Origin: Limisphaerales bacterium
GTDB taxonomy: Bacteria; Verrucomicrobiota; Verrucomicrobiia; Limisphaerales; UBA1096
NCBI GenBank assembly: GCA_004213515.1
Contig: SHAK01000020.1
Location: 1 to 40,227 of the forward strand
DNA length: 40,227 bases
Reading direction: 5' to 3'
Shown here: one piece after another, positions 8,172-15,509 of the stretch
Position numbering within the stretch: the first letter of the stretch is position 1
Layout of the letters: every line of letters starts with the position of its first letter
Made by a program: the position numbers and the translations under genes
Notes under the pieces: model-generated
What the model saw: only the letters and a program-made list of their open reading frames with translations
What the model was told of the DNA's origin: nothing
Databases searched by the model: none

Positions 8172-9269
8172 TTAATTCAATGGGGAAGCTTTTACTTTTT
8201 GAATATAGCTAGCGTCAAACCGAACTGAAGCATCGGTTTCCTCTGAGCCATAAACAAGAGTTGGTTTGGAATCCACAATCCCATGTGAAGTACAAAAATC
8301 TACCACACGGTTCATGATTTTTGGCAAATCAGCCCCAGTAAGTATGGCCTCCCCTTCGTCTGCAGTTCCATAAAATTTTGTTTGTTGCACAACTTTCTCC
8401 ATATCTTTCAATGTGACATTGGCGAATTTCTCACCAATTGCAATTAAAGTATCATCACGTTGTTGTGGATCAGCGATAGCAGCATTTACTTGATAGAACG
8501 CATCTATAATAGCACACGCAAAAGCCTCACCACCTTCTTTTTCAAGACTTTCCTTTGCAACGACTACCGAATCAATAATCTCATTTGGTATCTTTGTTGA
8601 ATCAAAAAGCACACGCACATCATCTCGCTTGGCAAGAGTAGAAATCACAAACGGATTCCAAACAACAATAGCTTCTTGAGCCTGATTCTTCTGCTGCATT
8701 GCAAGAGCTGCCGCACCGGGATCCATATTAGAAAACAAATAGTCTTCCTCCTTCTGATTAAGCAACTCAAGATTACGAACAAAACAATATTCAGAAACTG
8801 ATTTCTCCAGTCCGAATACTTTTTTACCTTTCAAATCTTCTACCGATTTAATGTCATTAGTAACCAGACAGGCGTCAGCTCCAAAGCTTGTCGAAGTTGG
8901 CAAAACCATAACCCCAGGCCGGCCACTAGAAGGGCTTAAAATATCCATATTTGTAATGCATACAGCATCACACTGGCCAGCTCCATACATAGCTAAACAA
9001 GGATCGTATTCTGCTTCTTTCAACACTATATCAACCCCCCATTTCTCTTCTACAGATCCTAGTTCTCCTTTTTTCCCATTCAAAATTCCTTTTAGATCAG
9101 CAACTCCAAACACACTCCACGAAGGATATTCACTCCATGCTAGAGAAAAAGTCGGAATATCTTGTTTAGAGTTTGTATTTTCACCACTCCCACAACCGAC
9201 TAACGCGATTAACGCGAAACTTAAAAATACAACAGCCCAATTCTTGTTATTCATATTTTTATTATTCAT
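8172..9269 (-). CDS. TauA/NMT1-like substrate-binding lipoprotein
   Basis: The product is 365 residues. A lipoprotein signal runs from about 11 to 26, with lipobox LVGC and Cys26 as lipidation site. The mature part is a type II periplasmic binding fold of the NMT1/TauA kind: WSEYPSWSVFGVADLKG near the start, GAGQCDAVCITNMDILSPSS, FGADACLVTNDIKSVEDLKG, and VLFDSTKIPNEIIDSVVV. That last motif recurs in altered form in the two OmpA fusions upstream, which indicates paralogy. Several Cys residues occur (CLAMYGAGQC, CIT, DAC). The start is ambiguous because a 15-nt imperfect duplication gives MNNKNMNNKN; Met1 (9269) or Met6 (9254) would both give a good signal peptide. It follows an intrinsic terminator/attenuator and precedes the permease. 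Confidence 0.88.
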   Translation of the reverse strand: MNNKNMNNKNWAVVFLSFALIALVGCGSGENTNSKQDIPTFSLAWSEYPSWSVFGVADLKGILNGKKGELGSVEEKWGVDIVLKEAEYDPCLAMYGAGQCDAVCITNMDILSPSSGRPGVMVLPTSTSFGADACLVTNDIKSVEDLKGKKVFGLEKSVSEYCFVRNLELLNQKEEDYLFSNMDPGAAALAMQQKNQAQEAIVVWNPFVISTLAKRDDVRVLFDSTKIPNEIIDSVVVAKESLEKEGGEAFACAIIDAFYQVNAAIADPQQRDDTLIAIGEKFANVTLKDMEKVVQQTKFYGTADEGEAILTGADLPKIMNRVVDFCTSHGIVDSKPTLVYGSEETDASVRFDASYIQKVKASPLN

Positions 9270-9294
9270 TTTATAATTAATAAATGCCTAATCC

Positions 9295-9322
9295 AAAAAA
9301 AGATCCCTCTAGATTAGGGATC
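9295..9322 (-). terminator. Intrinsic terminator or attenuator inside the nine-gene cluster
   Basis: Read on the minus strand, GATCCCT and AGGGATC (9322-9316 and 9308-9302) form a 7-bp stem with a 7-nt loop, followed directly by seven T residues (9301-9295). This is the standard intrinsic terminator layout. It lies between the PspA-like gene and the binding lipoprotein gene. The loop-side sequence CCTAATC (9318-9312) is also fully complementary to GATTAGG just downstream (9293-9287), so an alternative helix is possible. It probably lowers, rather than abolishes, expression of the transporter half. Confidence 0.75.
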
Positions 9323-9335
9323 AATAAATAAATTG

Positions 9336-10178
9336 TTACTCAGGCAGAGAACTTTCAGAATTTGAGGATTCCTCTTTTTTAGGCTCTATCGGAGCAGCCT
9401 CTACACCCTCAGCTAAACCTAGTAATGAATCAAATTCGTCGGTGGCTGAATGAGTCCTCGCATACTCTAAAAATTCTGCTTCTTGCGCTTTTCCGTCCGT
9501 ACCAGCCATTTCACGAGAAACTCTTGCTTCAGCTCGCATCTCACTACGAAGCTCTCGCATATCCTGTAATTCCTTTGCCATTCCGTCTTGTGAGATGCCA
9601 TTAAGCATATCTGACAAGTCTGTTTCCTCCTTGGCAGTGATAACATCTGCAACTGCATCAGCAGCCTCGCTCTTGAGTTTCTCAATATCACGAGTCAGCT
9701 GGGTTAGGTTGACTTTATGATTTGCCAAGCTCTCATCGTATTCAGCAATATCACCCTCTAGATCTTTAATATGATCCTTTTTTTCAGTAACAGTTGCAGC
9801 AAAATCATTGTATGCAGTGAGGCATTTTCTGTATTGTTCACTAGCATGTATTTCCTCTTTTGTTTGACCTTCATTTTGCAACTTACTTACTGTCTGTTTG
9901 GCCATTGCAAGAGCCCCTGCCTTTAAAGTTTCAAGCTTCTTGGTTTCTTCGGTTAAGGCCTTAAGCTTAGCCATTTTTTTCTCTTGCTGAGCTATTAATT
10001 TTGCAACGGCCTGCTTGTAAGTGTGTATCTGATCAACCTTGCTTTTAATTACGTCATCAAATTTCGCTTTCATGACAGTTGGATTTTTATCCAACGCACG
10101 ACGAGATTTGTCGATCTGACCTGTGATTAAATAAAGACCGGCCTTAACCCATCTCCAAACTGCAGCAAGTGGATTCAT
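9336..10178 (-). CDS. PspA/IM30-like coiled-coil protein
   Basis: The product is 280 residues, mostly charged heptad-rich helix from about 20 to 225, with no signal peptide. The N-terminus MNPLAAVWRWVKAGLYLITG is amphipathic, as in PspA/Vipp1 proteins that bind membranes, and ITGQIDKSRRALDKNPTVMK plus the long hairpin of helices fit the PF04012 family. The C-terminal segment FLEYARTHSATDEFDSLLGL recalls the short terminal helix of the family, and the last 25 residues are acidic and Ser/Glu-rich. The ATG overlaps the upstream gene by four bases (ATGA). PspA proteins are bacterial relatives of ESCRT-III and stabilise damaged inner membrane. A generic coiled-coil protein is the alternative, but size, helix N-terminus and context favour PspA. 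Confidence 0.72.
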   Translation of the reverse strand: MNPLAAVWRWVKAGLYLITGQIDKSRRALDKNPTVMKAKFDDVIKSKVDQIHTYKQAVAKLIAQQEKKMAKLKALTEETKKLETLKAGALAMAKQTVSKLQNEGQTKEEIHASEQYRKCLTAYNDFAATVTEKKDHIKDLEGDIAEYDESLANHKVNLTQLTRDIEKLKSEAADAVADVITAKEETDLSDMLNGISQDGMAKELQDMRELRSEMRAEARVSREMAGTDGKAQEAEFLEYARTHSATDEFDSLLGLAEGVEAAPIEPKKEESSNSESSLPE

Positions 10179-10951
10179 TCTGAAGAAGTATTATTAATTT
10201 TGTTTAATTTATTCAAGGAATTCGTATTTAACAATGAATCTACTCTTTGTTCAACCTTTTTTGCCACTTCAAGACTTTGATCCAACTCCCCTCTAAGTGT
10301 TTGTAAACGTGCGTCACCGTCGCTTTTCTTTGTGATACCTTGCACTGCTGCAAGTGTACGACTCATATGCTCTACCGTTCCAATTACTTCACCAACCAAT
10401 TTTTCCCTCTGTTCCATAATCGGCTTTTGAGCCAACTCTGACGACAAACTATCCGCAGTCTTCCAAAGCTGAAGAGACTTTTCCAACGATCTAACACATT
10501 GCTGGAACAACTCCTCTGCTCGCTTCTGAATCTCATCTATCATTGCCCTATTTAAATCAGGTGCAATTTTATCCAGCTGGCTAAATGCTTGTCTCAGTGA
10601 TCGTAAATCCTGCATTGAATCTTCGGTTCGAGAATCACCATCCAATGTCAACCTATGATGAAAGTGATCAAGCCGCTTGAGCTTGTCTTTTTTGGCTTTG
10701 TCTCTTGATTCTTCAACAATTTTTTTTACCCGTTCATCACGACCTAGAATCATTTTAGTTAAGAACATTCCACCCGAACCCAGAACACCACTTAGACCAA
10801 CGAGCATTGCACCTAAAAAAGCAGAACCTTTTAGACCAAGCGCAAAAAGCGACGCAAACGCAGCTGTGCCCACCATGAATGGAAAAATAACCATCGGACT
10901 AGAAACAACGTCCGCTATTACTCGTTTGGCTATGTTTTTTTCTTCACTCAC
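10175..10951 (-). CDS. Two-TM protein with cytoplasmic coiled coil, function unknown
   Basis: The product is 258 residues and I do not recognise its family. Two hydrophobic segments lie near the N-terminus, about 18-38 (SPMVIFPFMVGTAAFASLFA) and 42-68 (Gly/Leu-rich). The remainder, from about 70, is charged and predicted helical, beginning GRDERVKKIVEESRDKAKKD and including runs such as SLRQAFSQLDKIAPDLNRAM. The positive residues right after TM2 suggest that the long helical part is cytoplasmic. The tail is Asn/Ser-rich (LLNTNSLNKLNKINNTSSE). Its stop overlaps the PspA-like start, so it may be that protein's membrane partner, in the position PspB/PspC hold in classical Psp operons. This last point is inference from position only. 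Confidence 0.7.
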   Translation of the reverse strand: MSEEKNIAKRVIADVVSSPMVIFPFMVGTAAFASLFALGLKGSAFLGAMLVGLSGVLGSGGMFLTKMILGRDERVKKIVEESRDKAKKDKLKRLDHFHHRLTLDGDSRTEDSMQDLRSLRQAFSQLDKIAPDLNRAMIDEIQKRAEELFQQCVRSLEKSLQLWKTADSLSSELAQKPIMEQREKLVGEVIGTVEHMSRTLAAVQGITKKSDGDARLQTLRGELDQSLEVAKKVEQRVDSLLNTNSLNKLNKINNTSSE

Positions 10952-11045
10952 ATCACTTCAATCCCACAACAAAGGAGAGAACAACTTCGTCAGAAATAAT
11001 GGATGAGTCAACGCTGGGCTTCTTTGAAAGCTCTTGTTTTCTGAT

Positions 11046-12602
11046 TCAGAATGGTATTTGGCCCACTTCAAATCTTACAGATTGAGCAGAACCAGACTTA
11101 GCTGCAGATGGCGCAGCCTCAGTCCGCATTCTGGAAATTGAAAAACCATCTTTTTGAAGGAATTCTCCAACTGACTTAGCTCGAGTCTCTGCAAGACGCC
11201 GATTAGCCTCAGGGTCTCCTTCAGACCTAGTTTGCCCCACAATTCGCAGATAAAAACTAGGAAAGTTATCTAACATCTTCTTTAATCTTCTTAATTCATG
11301 TTCACTTGAAAGAGAAATTGAAGCAGACCCTCTTCGGAAACCAATCGACTGAACATTGAGATCTCCTACAGCTCGCAAAGCACCCCACTGACTTTCATTA
11401 AGCTTTCCTAGTTGAGCATTAGTTCGAACACCTTGCAAATCTGTTGTTCCTTGACCCAACCCAGCAATTAGGCTTTCAGGATGAAAGTTTTCTGACTGCA
11501 TTTCCGATAAAATCTTATCGAAGTATAGAGAAGTATAATTTCCATTGAGAGGATCAGATTCAAGTGCCTTCGTTTTTAAAAGAATTTCAGTAACATTTCC
11601 AATCATGTCTTCCATAGTTAGCAAATCACCCGCAGAAACTCCTTTTACCACTCCAAAGTGCGCATAGTTCTCAAGCGTATTTTTCCATTGAATACCACTA
11701 ACAATTGCTTTGGAACCATCTTCAGATAAACTTGGATCATCCGAACGAACCAAACCCGCAAATCCTTGGGGTTCATTTCTGTAATGATGGGCTGCACGGG
11801 AATAAGCCTCAATAACTGACCTAACTTTTTCAGGATGATCACGCAGGTACTCACGCCTTGCCACAAGGACATCAACTATCAGCCCTTTGATTTTAGAGCT
11901 ATCTAGTAAGACTTTTACCCCTTTAATTTTTTTCGCCTGAGAAACATGTGGTTCCCATAAAACATATGCCTGTTTTTTTGAGCGGTCTGCACTTTTCATG
12001 ACCTCAAAAACCGCCTCTGAGCCATCTTCTTCCTTAATCCAATTATTTCCCAATTTTGGCAGTTTAAAATGAGATTTGACAACTCGAGCCAAAAACTCGC
12101 TGGGAGAACTCGGTGTAAGCACAAAAGATGCATCTGAAACATTCAGATCCTGAACTGTTTTAACTCCTTGATCAAACGCCAAAACAGCATCAGCCCCAGT
12201 GGTTTCATCAATTACCATCACAATTGAAACCGGAAAACGACCCAACTTAGCACCAGCTACAAGTAGCGAATCAATAGTGAAAACAGCCATATCTACATCA
12301 CCATCTTCTAATGCCTCAAGGCGAGAATCGTAGTCAGCTTCATCCTTAACCATCGTCAAGCGAATCCCGTCATAACGAAGATTTTTCTTAATCTCATCCG
12401 ATCGAAGCACTGAATAACCACTAAATAGATCGGCTTGAATTTTTACCTCATGGGAATAACTGCTATTCGAACCGGTATCCGATTGAAGCTTCTCATTCTG
12501 AGGTTCGGTCCAAAAAAAGCGAACCGTTATTGCTAAAACGGCTAAAATAACCAGCCAAACAACAGCAACAATACAACCTTTGAAACCTTTACCTTCCGCC
12601 AT
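11046..12602 (-). CDS. Membrane-anchored NMT1-like binding domain fused to OmpA-like domain
   Basis: The product is 518 residues. A single hydrophobic segment at about 9-29 (CIVAVVWLVILAVLAITVRF) follows a short cytoplasmic N-terminus and lacks a clear cleavage site, so it is probably a membrane anchor. Residues about 52-350 form a TauA/NMT1-type binding domain, seen in GDVDMAVFTIDSLLVAGAK, AYVLWEPHV and VLLDSSKIKGLIVDVLVARR. Residues about 412-518 form an OmpA-like domain, with IGFRRGSASISLSSEHEL, GQTRSEGDPEANRRLAETRA and KSVGEFLQKDG. The Arg expected to contact diaminopimelate (in ETRAKSV) is kept, but the usual Asp of 'GxTD' is Arg. The start overlaps the vWA gene stop (TAATG). It lies in the middle of the nine-gene cluster. 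Confidence 0.87.
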   Translation of the reverse strand: MAEGKGFKGCIVAVVWLVILAVLAITVRFFWTEPQNEKLQSDTGSNSSYSHEVKIQADLFSGYSVLRSDEIKKNLRYDGIRLTMVKDEADYDSRLEALEDGDVDMAVFTIDSLLVAGAKLGRFPVSIVMVIDETTGADAVLAFDQGVKTVQDLNVSDASFVLTPSSPSEFLARVVKSHFKLPKLGNNWIKEEDGSEAVFEVMKSADRSKKQAYVLWEPHVSQAKKIKGVKVLLDSSKIKGLIVDVLVARREYLRDHPEKVRSVIEAYSRAAHHYRNEPQGFAGLVRSDDPSLSEDGSKAIVSGIQWKNTLENYAHFGVVKGVSAGDLLTMEDMIGNVTEILLKTKALESDPLNGNYTSLYFDKILSEMQSENFHPESLIAGLGQGTTDLQGVRTNAQLGKLNESQWGALRAVGDLNVQSIGFRRGSASISLSSEHELRRLKKMLDNFPSFYLRIVGQTRSEGDPEANRRLAETRAKSVGEFLQKDGFSISRMRTEAAPSAAKSGSAQSVRFEVGQIPF

Positions 12603-13537
12603 TATTTTTTATTCTTAGACGCATTTACTACAGAATAAATCCCCAATAAAATTATAACTGGGCAACCACAACCCAAAAGCAAAAGAGCAAAATTACTTGG
12701 CTCGTTTCCATTTGATTGAACTGGCCCCCCCGATCCAGAAGAAGATGAATTCGCCTGCGGTAATTGAGCAGCTCGACGCATCACTGCATAATCTTGTATT
12801 GGATCATTACCAGTTGTCGAAAGGGATTTAAGCATCTCCGAAGCGGTTTGTTTTGGTAAATCCGCAATCAATTCAAATGCGTCCTCATCAGTTTGACCAG
12901 TAGCTGCTGCAGAAACCTCAGCAAAAACTTCAGTTATAGCCTGCTTTAGAGAGGCCGGATCATCTGCACTTCTGTATGTATGTACTTTAGTCGCTAAGGT
13001 ATGCTTAGACTCCATATCAACACCAATCACATCAATAGTGATTCCTCTAGAGATGATATCAGGAGTATAACCTTCAACTAAATTTGTATCATTAGCTTCG
13101 CCATCCGTAACGACTAACAATCTATAAGTTCCATAACCAAATTGCTTTTTTCGAGCCTTCAATAATGCGTCAGCACCACGTTTCATGTAAGCCCCAAGAG
13201 GCGTTCCCCCACCAGATTTTATACTGTCAATCGAACCATTGAGCCGCTGCTCTTCACGCTTACCCAGAGGATATACCCAGTCACCTCTTGGAAAAACTAA
13301 AACCCCAACATGTGTCGATTCTGGAACCTGCCCTAACACCTGCTTTAAAGCATCTCTTGCAACTGACATACGATCAATACCAGCCATAGGTGTTCCCATA
13401 GAGCCAGACGCATCTACTACCACAACTACATTGTCTGTAACCTGCACCTCAGCTCGCAAACATGGAGAAAAACAAATTCCAATTGCTATAAGTCCTAGAA
13501 CAAAGTTGCCTGTTTTATTATTAAGGTTCATTGACAC
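12602..13537 (-). CDS. Periplasmic von Willebrand A domain protein with C-terminal TM anchor
   Basis: The product is 311 residues. A signal peptide covers about 1-29 (hydrophobic core FVLGLIAIGICF, end LRA/EVQ). The vWA domain covers about 36-210 with a complete metal-ion site: DASGS at 42-46, Thr112 in GGGTPLG, and Asp145 in TDGE. After a Ser/Gly-rich linker there is a C-terminal membrane segment at about 283-304 (ALLLLGCGCPVIILLGIYSV) and a short basic end NASKNKK, so the domain faces the periplasm. It overlaps the next gene by one base and starts 12 nt after the first OmpA fusion. vWA proteins usually bind partner proteins through the metal site; the two OmpA-fused binding proteins are the obvious candidates. 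Confidence 0.88.
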   Translation of the reverse strand: MSMNLNNKTGNFVLGLIAIGICFSPCLRAEVQVTDNVVVVVDASGSMGTPMAGIDRMSVARDALKQVLGQVPESTHVGVLVFPRGDWVYPLGKREEQRLNGSIDSIKSGGGTPLGAYMKRGADALLKARKKQFGYGTYRLLVVTDGEANDTNLVEGYTPDIISRGITIDVIGVDMESKHTLATKVHTYRSADDPASLKQAITEVFAEVSAAATGQTDEDAFELIADLPKQTASEMLKSLSTTGNDPIQDYAVMRRAAQLPQANSSSSGSGGPVQSNGNEPSNFALLLLGCGCPVIILLGIYSVVNASKNKK

Positions 13538-13549
13538 TTTATAAATATT

Positions 13550-15379
13550 TTAAAAATCAAAATCAGATTCCTGGGTTACTTCTGCAGAAACACGAATAAC
13601 ACGAAATTCCACCCGCATGTTCTGCTCAGCCTCTACGACTGAGCGAGGCTTAGAAATAAAAGGCTCAGCTATACCAACCCCCTGCGGCTGAATCTGCGAC
13701 AAATCAACTGCAATACCCTTGCCCTTGGCATAAGCAATGACCGAGCTCTTTACCGCCTCGGCTCTTTTTCTCGAAAGATTTAAAGCTGCCTGCATCGTAC
13801 GACGCGGGTTATAGTCATCAACACCATCAAAGTCTCCCTTACCAATTGATTCTAGTAAACGTTCTGTATCATCAAGACTCAATGAACGGCCATTTAACGA
13901 ATAAGAATAATTACCACGGCTCCCAGAACGCTTTAGTGTCCCCTTAGTCAAGCCGGCCTTAACCAGATCAACCAAAGTTTTTGTTGGATCTGCATGACCA
14001 CGAATAGCTATCACAGCATTACCAAACTTATCTGCCGTTTCAATTACACGATTGAACTCAGCTGCATATTGCACCGCCTTAAACTCAATCTGATTAGGTT
14101 TAAAGTTGATAGTAAAAGAAACAATCGTTCGATCATCTAAAAGCCCACCTGAACTAAGTTCTTCAATCTCTGACAATACAGCTTCAGCCCTAAAACGTTC
14201 ACCTTGTTCTAAGCTTGTTTTTTCCAAATAATTTAAAAAATCTTCGTGCTTATAATTAAGTCCAGACGGAAATAGCCCCATCTTTTGTTTAGCATAACCA
14301 CGAGTCGTCGCCAATTCTAAGGAAGATGCTTGAAACGCTTCAAACCCATGAAGATTACCTTCCTTTTCAAAAAAGCTAACATTACCTGGATAACCAGCAA
14401 ACGTGCAGTCCAGTAAAAGGCCATGCGCCTCATCAGCATTGGGCACAACCTCTTCTGTGTAGATCTTAACTGTCTGATTCAAAAGATTTACGTAAGAAGG
14501 GTCTCTTGTGCCGGCATCAAAAGCGGCACGTTTATCAACTAATTCCTCAGCTGCCTTAAGATATCCGGCAACAAGTTTCCTAACTAAAGAACGATTAGCA
14601 TCATAAAAATCCTTCCTACAAACGTAAACATCAGCAATAGACCGAGATAATTCTGCTGTAGAAACCAAAACTTTAGCCCCCTTAACTGTACCCTCTGCGC
14701 CAGTTCCTATACTGGTTAAATCGGTACAAAGCCCAAACATGTCTGGTGTTATCGCAAAACAGGCCGATATGGTAGAATCTTTACGAAAGGCTTCAACTGG
14801 TGATCCGTCACCTGTTAAATTTTCATAAAACTTTACTGTAATATCATCCCAGCTCAATTGCGCAGTTTTTAATACATCATCCAACATACCAATGTGAGGT
14901 CCCCCTTGTTGAACTGCTATAGTTTTACCCCTTAGGTCGGTAACAGTTTTAATTCCTTCCCTAGCAACCATATGATCCCCTGCAGACCAAGTCATTTGCA
15001 TGATCATTACTCCCTTTGTTCGAGGATCAGAACCGATCACCTCCGAGGCTTGCCCCATCATCCTGTAAGTTCCCCGTAAGAAAGGGGATTTACCAGAACG
15101 ATAATCTCGAACCTGTTGAATAAAATTATCACCCGGAGTTAAATTAAGATTTAGTCCCTGCTTCTGAAATATACTTCCTGACTGGGTTTTCAATCCACCG
15201 TTGGCATAAAATGTAGCCATGTCGCCTCCCCAAATAATATATGGCAACTGTAATGATCCACCTGACTTAACGGAGCCGACTGGACCACTTCCAACCAACT
15301 CAGAAAACAACTTCGTCTGCGCCGAAACATTTGTGGCAGCAAGGATGCCGATCAAAGTTAATAAATTTAATAGCTTCAT
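13550..15379 (-). CDS. Secreted NMT1-like binding domain fused to OmpA-like domain
   Basis: The product is 609 residues and is the first gene of the nine-gene cluster. A cleavable signal peptide ends VSA/Q at 20-21. Residues about 25-330 form a TauA/NMT1-type binding domain (GVMIMQMTWSAGDHMVAREG, TVTDLRGKTIAVQQGGPHIG, VLVSTAELSRSIADVYVCRK). Residues about 417-598 form an OmpA-like domain: INFKPNQIEFKAVQ, GHADP with the conserved Asp, and LSRKRAEAVKSS with the conserved Arg. Between these two blocks an insert of about 60 residues (TLVDLVKAGLTKGTLKRSG onward) lengthens the domain. With signal peptide and peptidoglycan-type OmpA fold it is probably periplasmic and wall-bound. It is divergent from the glycosyltransferase gene across a 130-nt A/T-rich gap that holds TATAAT-like boxes on both strands. 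Confidence 0.87.
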   Translation of the reverse strand: MKLLNLLTLIGILAATNVSAQTKLFSELVGSGPVGSVKSGGSLQLPYIIWGGDMATFYANGGLKTQSGSIFQKQGLNLNLTPGDNFIQQVRDYRSGKSPFLRGTYRMMGQASEVIGSDPRTKGVMIMQMTWSAGDHMVAREGIKTVTDLRGKTIAVQQGGPHIGMLDDVLKTAQLSWDDITVKFYENLTGDGSPVEAFRKDSTISACFAITPDMFGLCTDLTSIGTGAEGTVKGAKVLVSTAELSRSIADVYVCRKDFYDANRSLVRKLVAGYLKAAEELVDKRAAFDAGTRDPSYVNLLNQTVKIYTEEVVPNADEAHGLLLDCTFAGYPGNVSFFEKEGNLHGFEAFQASSLELATTRGYAKQKMGLFPSGLNYKHEDFLNYLEKTSLEQGERFRAEAVLSEIEELSSGGLLDDRTIVSFTINFKPNQIEFKAVQYAAEFNRVIETADKFGNAVIAIRGHADPTKTLVDLVKAGLTKGTLKRSGSRGNYSYSLNGRSLSLDDTERLLESIGKGDFDGVDDYNPRRTMQAALNLSRKRAEAVKSSVIAYAKGKGIAVDLSQIQPQGVGIAEPFISKPRSVVEAEQNMRVEFRVIRVSAEVTQESDFDF

Positions 15380-15408
15380 TATAAATCTAATTGATTTGTA
15401 AATTTATA

Positions 15409-15436
15409 TTGGCACTAAAAAAAAATCAATTATAAT
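15409..15436 (+). promoter_or_regulatory. Candidate sigma70-type promoter for the glycosyltransferase gene
   Basis: TTGGCA at 15409-15414 and TATAAT at 15431-15436 are separated by 16 nt; these are five and six matches to consensus. Transcription would begin near 15,443, about 67 nt before the GTG start. The same gap must also hold the minus-strand promoter of the nine-gene cluster. A TATAAT on that strand (15452-15447) is present, but I find no convincing -35 partner. Confidence 0.5.
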
Positions 15437-15509
15437 TTATTTGTATATTATAATAAAAATTTAGTTTGAATATATGATTTAACACAGTCTTATTTAACTT
15501 AAAAAATTT

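Noticed and set aside
6422-9269. Naming the ABC genes tauABC or ssuABC
   Set aside because: The subgroup resemblance is clear but no desulfonase or other sulfonate gene is nearby, and the context is PspA/vWA/AAA; substrate naming is not supported.
4567-13537. MoxR-vWA chaperone pair
   Set aside because: The AAA protein has a classical C-terminal AAA module with a degenerate N-terminal half rather than a MoxR layout, and the vWA domain is periplasmic, so they cannot meet as MoxR partners do.
15447-15452. Minus-strand promoter of the nine-gene cluster at a TATAAT
   Set aside because: The -10 is a good match, but no -35 at a proper distance stands out in this very A/T-rich gap, so I did not list it as a feature.
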